This document shows, one piece after another, positions 5,262 through 5,724 of a stretch of DNA of 5,724 nt (position 1 is the stretch's first letter; each line of letters begins with the position of its first letter). A model generated the notes under the pieces. It was not told the origin of the DNA. It was given only the letters and a program-made list of their open reading frames with translations, and searched no databases. Made by a program: the position numbers and the translations under genes. Source of the stretch: Nitriliruptoraceae bacterium. GTDB taxonomy: Bacteria; Actinomycetota; Nitriliruptoria; Nitriliruptorales; Nitriliruptoraceae. The stretch is from assembly GCA_007121975.1 (NCBI GenBank), contig SKJO01000358.1, positions 1 through 5,724 on the forward strand, read 5' to 3'.

Positions 5262-5501
5262 TCAGCCCTCGCCGGCCTCGTCACGTGCCTGGCGGTAGCC
5301 GGCCACGGCCGCGCCCGCCAGCTCGACCGCGTGACGGCGGGAGTCGCGGGCCAGCCCGACCGCGCGGGTGCGCGCCTGCCGGACGGCACCGCGACGGGCC
5401 TGACGGCGGCGCTCGGCGCCGTGCTCGGGGTCGAGCAGGTACATCGCCCCGGCGCCGGCCGCCGCGCCGGTGCTCAGGGTCAGGATCGTGCGCACGCGCA
5501 C
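5262..5501 (-). CDS. Small single-span membrane protein of unknown function (DPxxGxxRR motif)
   Basis: Predicted 79-aa protein. An N-terminal hydrophobic, glycine/alanine-rich segment (about residues 5-23, TILTLSTGAAAGAGAMYLL) is followed immediately by DPEHGAERRR at 24-33. A strongly basic amphipathic tail rich in Arg and Ala then runs to the stop. Short actinobacterial proteins with a glycine-rich membrane anchor followed by DPxxGxxRR are often annotated as hypothetical or YtxH-like; that comparison is from memory. The positive tail suggests an N-out, C-in topology. The start is chosen at the GTG at 5501 because GGAGG (5508-5512) lies 6 nt upstream. The frame also allows GTG at 5504 (3 nt from GGAGG) or at 5534, the latter possibly leaderless. 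It lies 103 bp upstream of the acyl-CoA dehydrogenase on the same strand. No function can be assigned. Confidence 0.7.
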   Translation of the reverse strand: MRVRTILTLSTGAAAGAGAMYLLDPEHGAERRRQARRGAVRQARTRAVGLARDSRRHAVELAGAAVAGYRQARDEAGEG

Positions 5502-5507
5502 CACGGA

Positions 5508-5512
5508 CCTCC
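5508..5512 (-). promoter_or_regulatory. Ribosome-binding site of the small membrane protein gene
   Basis: On the minus strand this reads GGAGG, 6 nt before the GTG at 5501 and 3 nt before the tandem GTG at 5504. It favours a start at 5501 over 5534. Confidence 0.55.
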
Positions 5513-5539
5513 GCAGGATGATGGGACGGCTCACCAGGG

Positions 5540-5568
5540 TGTCTAGCCGCCCGCAGCCCGGACGTCGA
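5540..5568 (-). promoter_or_regulatory. Candidate promoter of the small membrane protein gene
   Basis: The minus strand has TCGACG at 5563-5568 and TAGACA at 5540-5545 with a 17-bp spacer. Each matches the consensus only partly. Transcription would begin near 5533, which would give a leader of about 32 nt before 5501, or a leaderless message if the GTG at 5534 were used. Confidence 0.25.
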
Positions 5569-5580
5569 GCCGAGCTGCGC

Positions 5581-5724
5581 CTACGCGTCGCGTTCGGTGA
5601 TGGCCTGCCGCCAGCCGACGTCCTCGGCGCGCTGCTTGAAGGACACGCCTTCGGGAGTGTGCCGTGCCACCCCGTCGAACAGGGTGGCCAGCAGCTGGGT
5701 GGACGCCAGGCCCATGTTGCCGTA
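5581..5724 (-). CDS. C-terminal 47 residues of a gene entering from the right, possibly enoyl-CoA hydratase/isomerase (crotonase)
   Basis: An open minus-strand frame enters at the right edge and ends at TAG (5581-5583), encoding YGNMGLASTQLLATLFDG, then VARHTPEGVSFKQRAEDV, then GWRQAITERDA. Codon use is G/C-ending, as in the neighbouring genes. The ending, with a helix after TLFDGVARHTPEG and then FKQRAEDVGWRQAITERD, resembles my recollection of the C-terminal helix of crotonase-fold enoyl-CoA hydratases, where FKxRAxxxGFxxAVxxRD is common. No active-site motif lies in this fragment, so the family is tentative. It would fit the acyl-CoA dehydrogenase on the same strand. Its stop is 79 bp before the start of the small membrane protein gene. 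Confidence 0.6.
   Translation of the reverse strand, partial: YGNMGLASTQLLATLFDGVARHTPEGVSFKQRAEDVGWRQAITERDA

Noticed and set aside
4949..5521. 190-aa plus-strand open frame over the acyl-CoA dehydrogenase start and small gene
   Set aside because: Its codon pattern follows the minus-strand genes, and the product is Arg/Pro-rich and featureless.

Overview
The window is very GC-rich (by eye about 70% or more), with G/C at nearly every third codon position, many GTG starts and long shadow ORFs on the opposite strands. With actinobacterial-style gene families (WHG-type TetR regulator, ACAD11/FadE2-like acyl-CoA dehydrogenase, DPxxGxxRR small membrane protein), this points to a high-GC actinobacterium. 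The exact lineage cannot be fixed from the sequence. No rRNA, tRNA, CRISPR array, insertion sequence or phage gene is visible. The region looks chromosomal and metabolic.

Layout: (1) 1-206, minus: N-terminal end of a thiamine-diphosphate (acetolactate-synthase-like) enzyme running off the left edge. (2) 207-390: divergent intergenic region. (3) 391-2091, plus: membrane sensor histidine kinase with an extracytoplasmic CHASE domain and no response regulator beside it in the window. (4) 2099-2863, minus: TetR-family repressor with a WHG-type ligand domain, convergent with the kinase across a 7-bp gap. (5) 2864-3012: the most informative non-coding stretch, an AT-richer divergent control region with two 15-bp palindromic sites in mirror orientation. 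(6) 3013-3966, plus: NAD(P)-binding Rossmann (atypical extended-SDR) protein, the likely target of the repressor. (7) 3941-5158, minus: acyl-CoA dehydrogenase of the ACAD10/11-like group, overlapping the previous gene tail-to-tail by 26 bp. (8) 5262-5501, minus: short single-span membrane protein. (9) 5581-5724, minus: C-terminal tail of a gene entering from the right edge, tentatively a crotonase/enoyl-CoA hydratase.

How the parts may work together: the TetR gene and the SDR-like gene form a classic divergent repressor/target pair sharing one operator region. The acyl-CoA dehydrogenase and the possible enoyl-CoA hydratase fragment would fit acyl-CoA (beta-oxidation-type) catabolism, and the ThDP enzyme is a further carbon-metabolism gene. 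The kinase appears to be an orphan sensor. I see no clear evidence of a new multi-gene system. The strongest items for a second look are the mirror-image operator pair, the SDR-like protein without a recognisable YxxxK pair, and the stand-alone ACAD11-type dehydrogenase.
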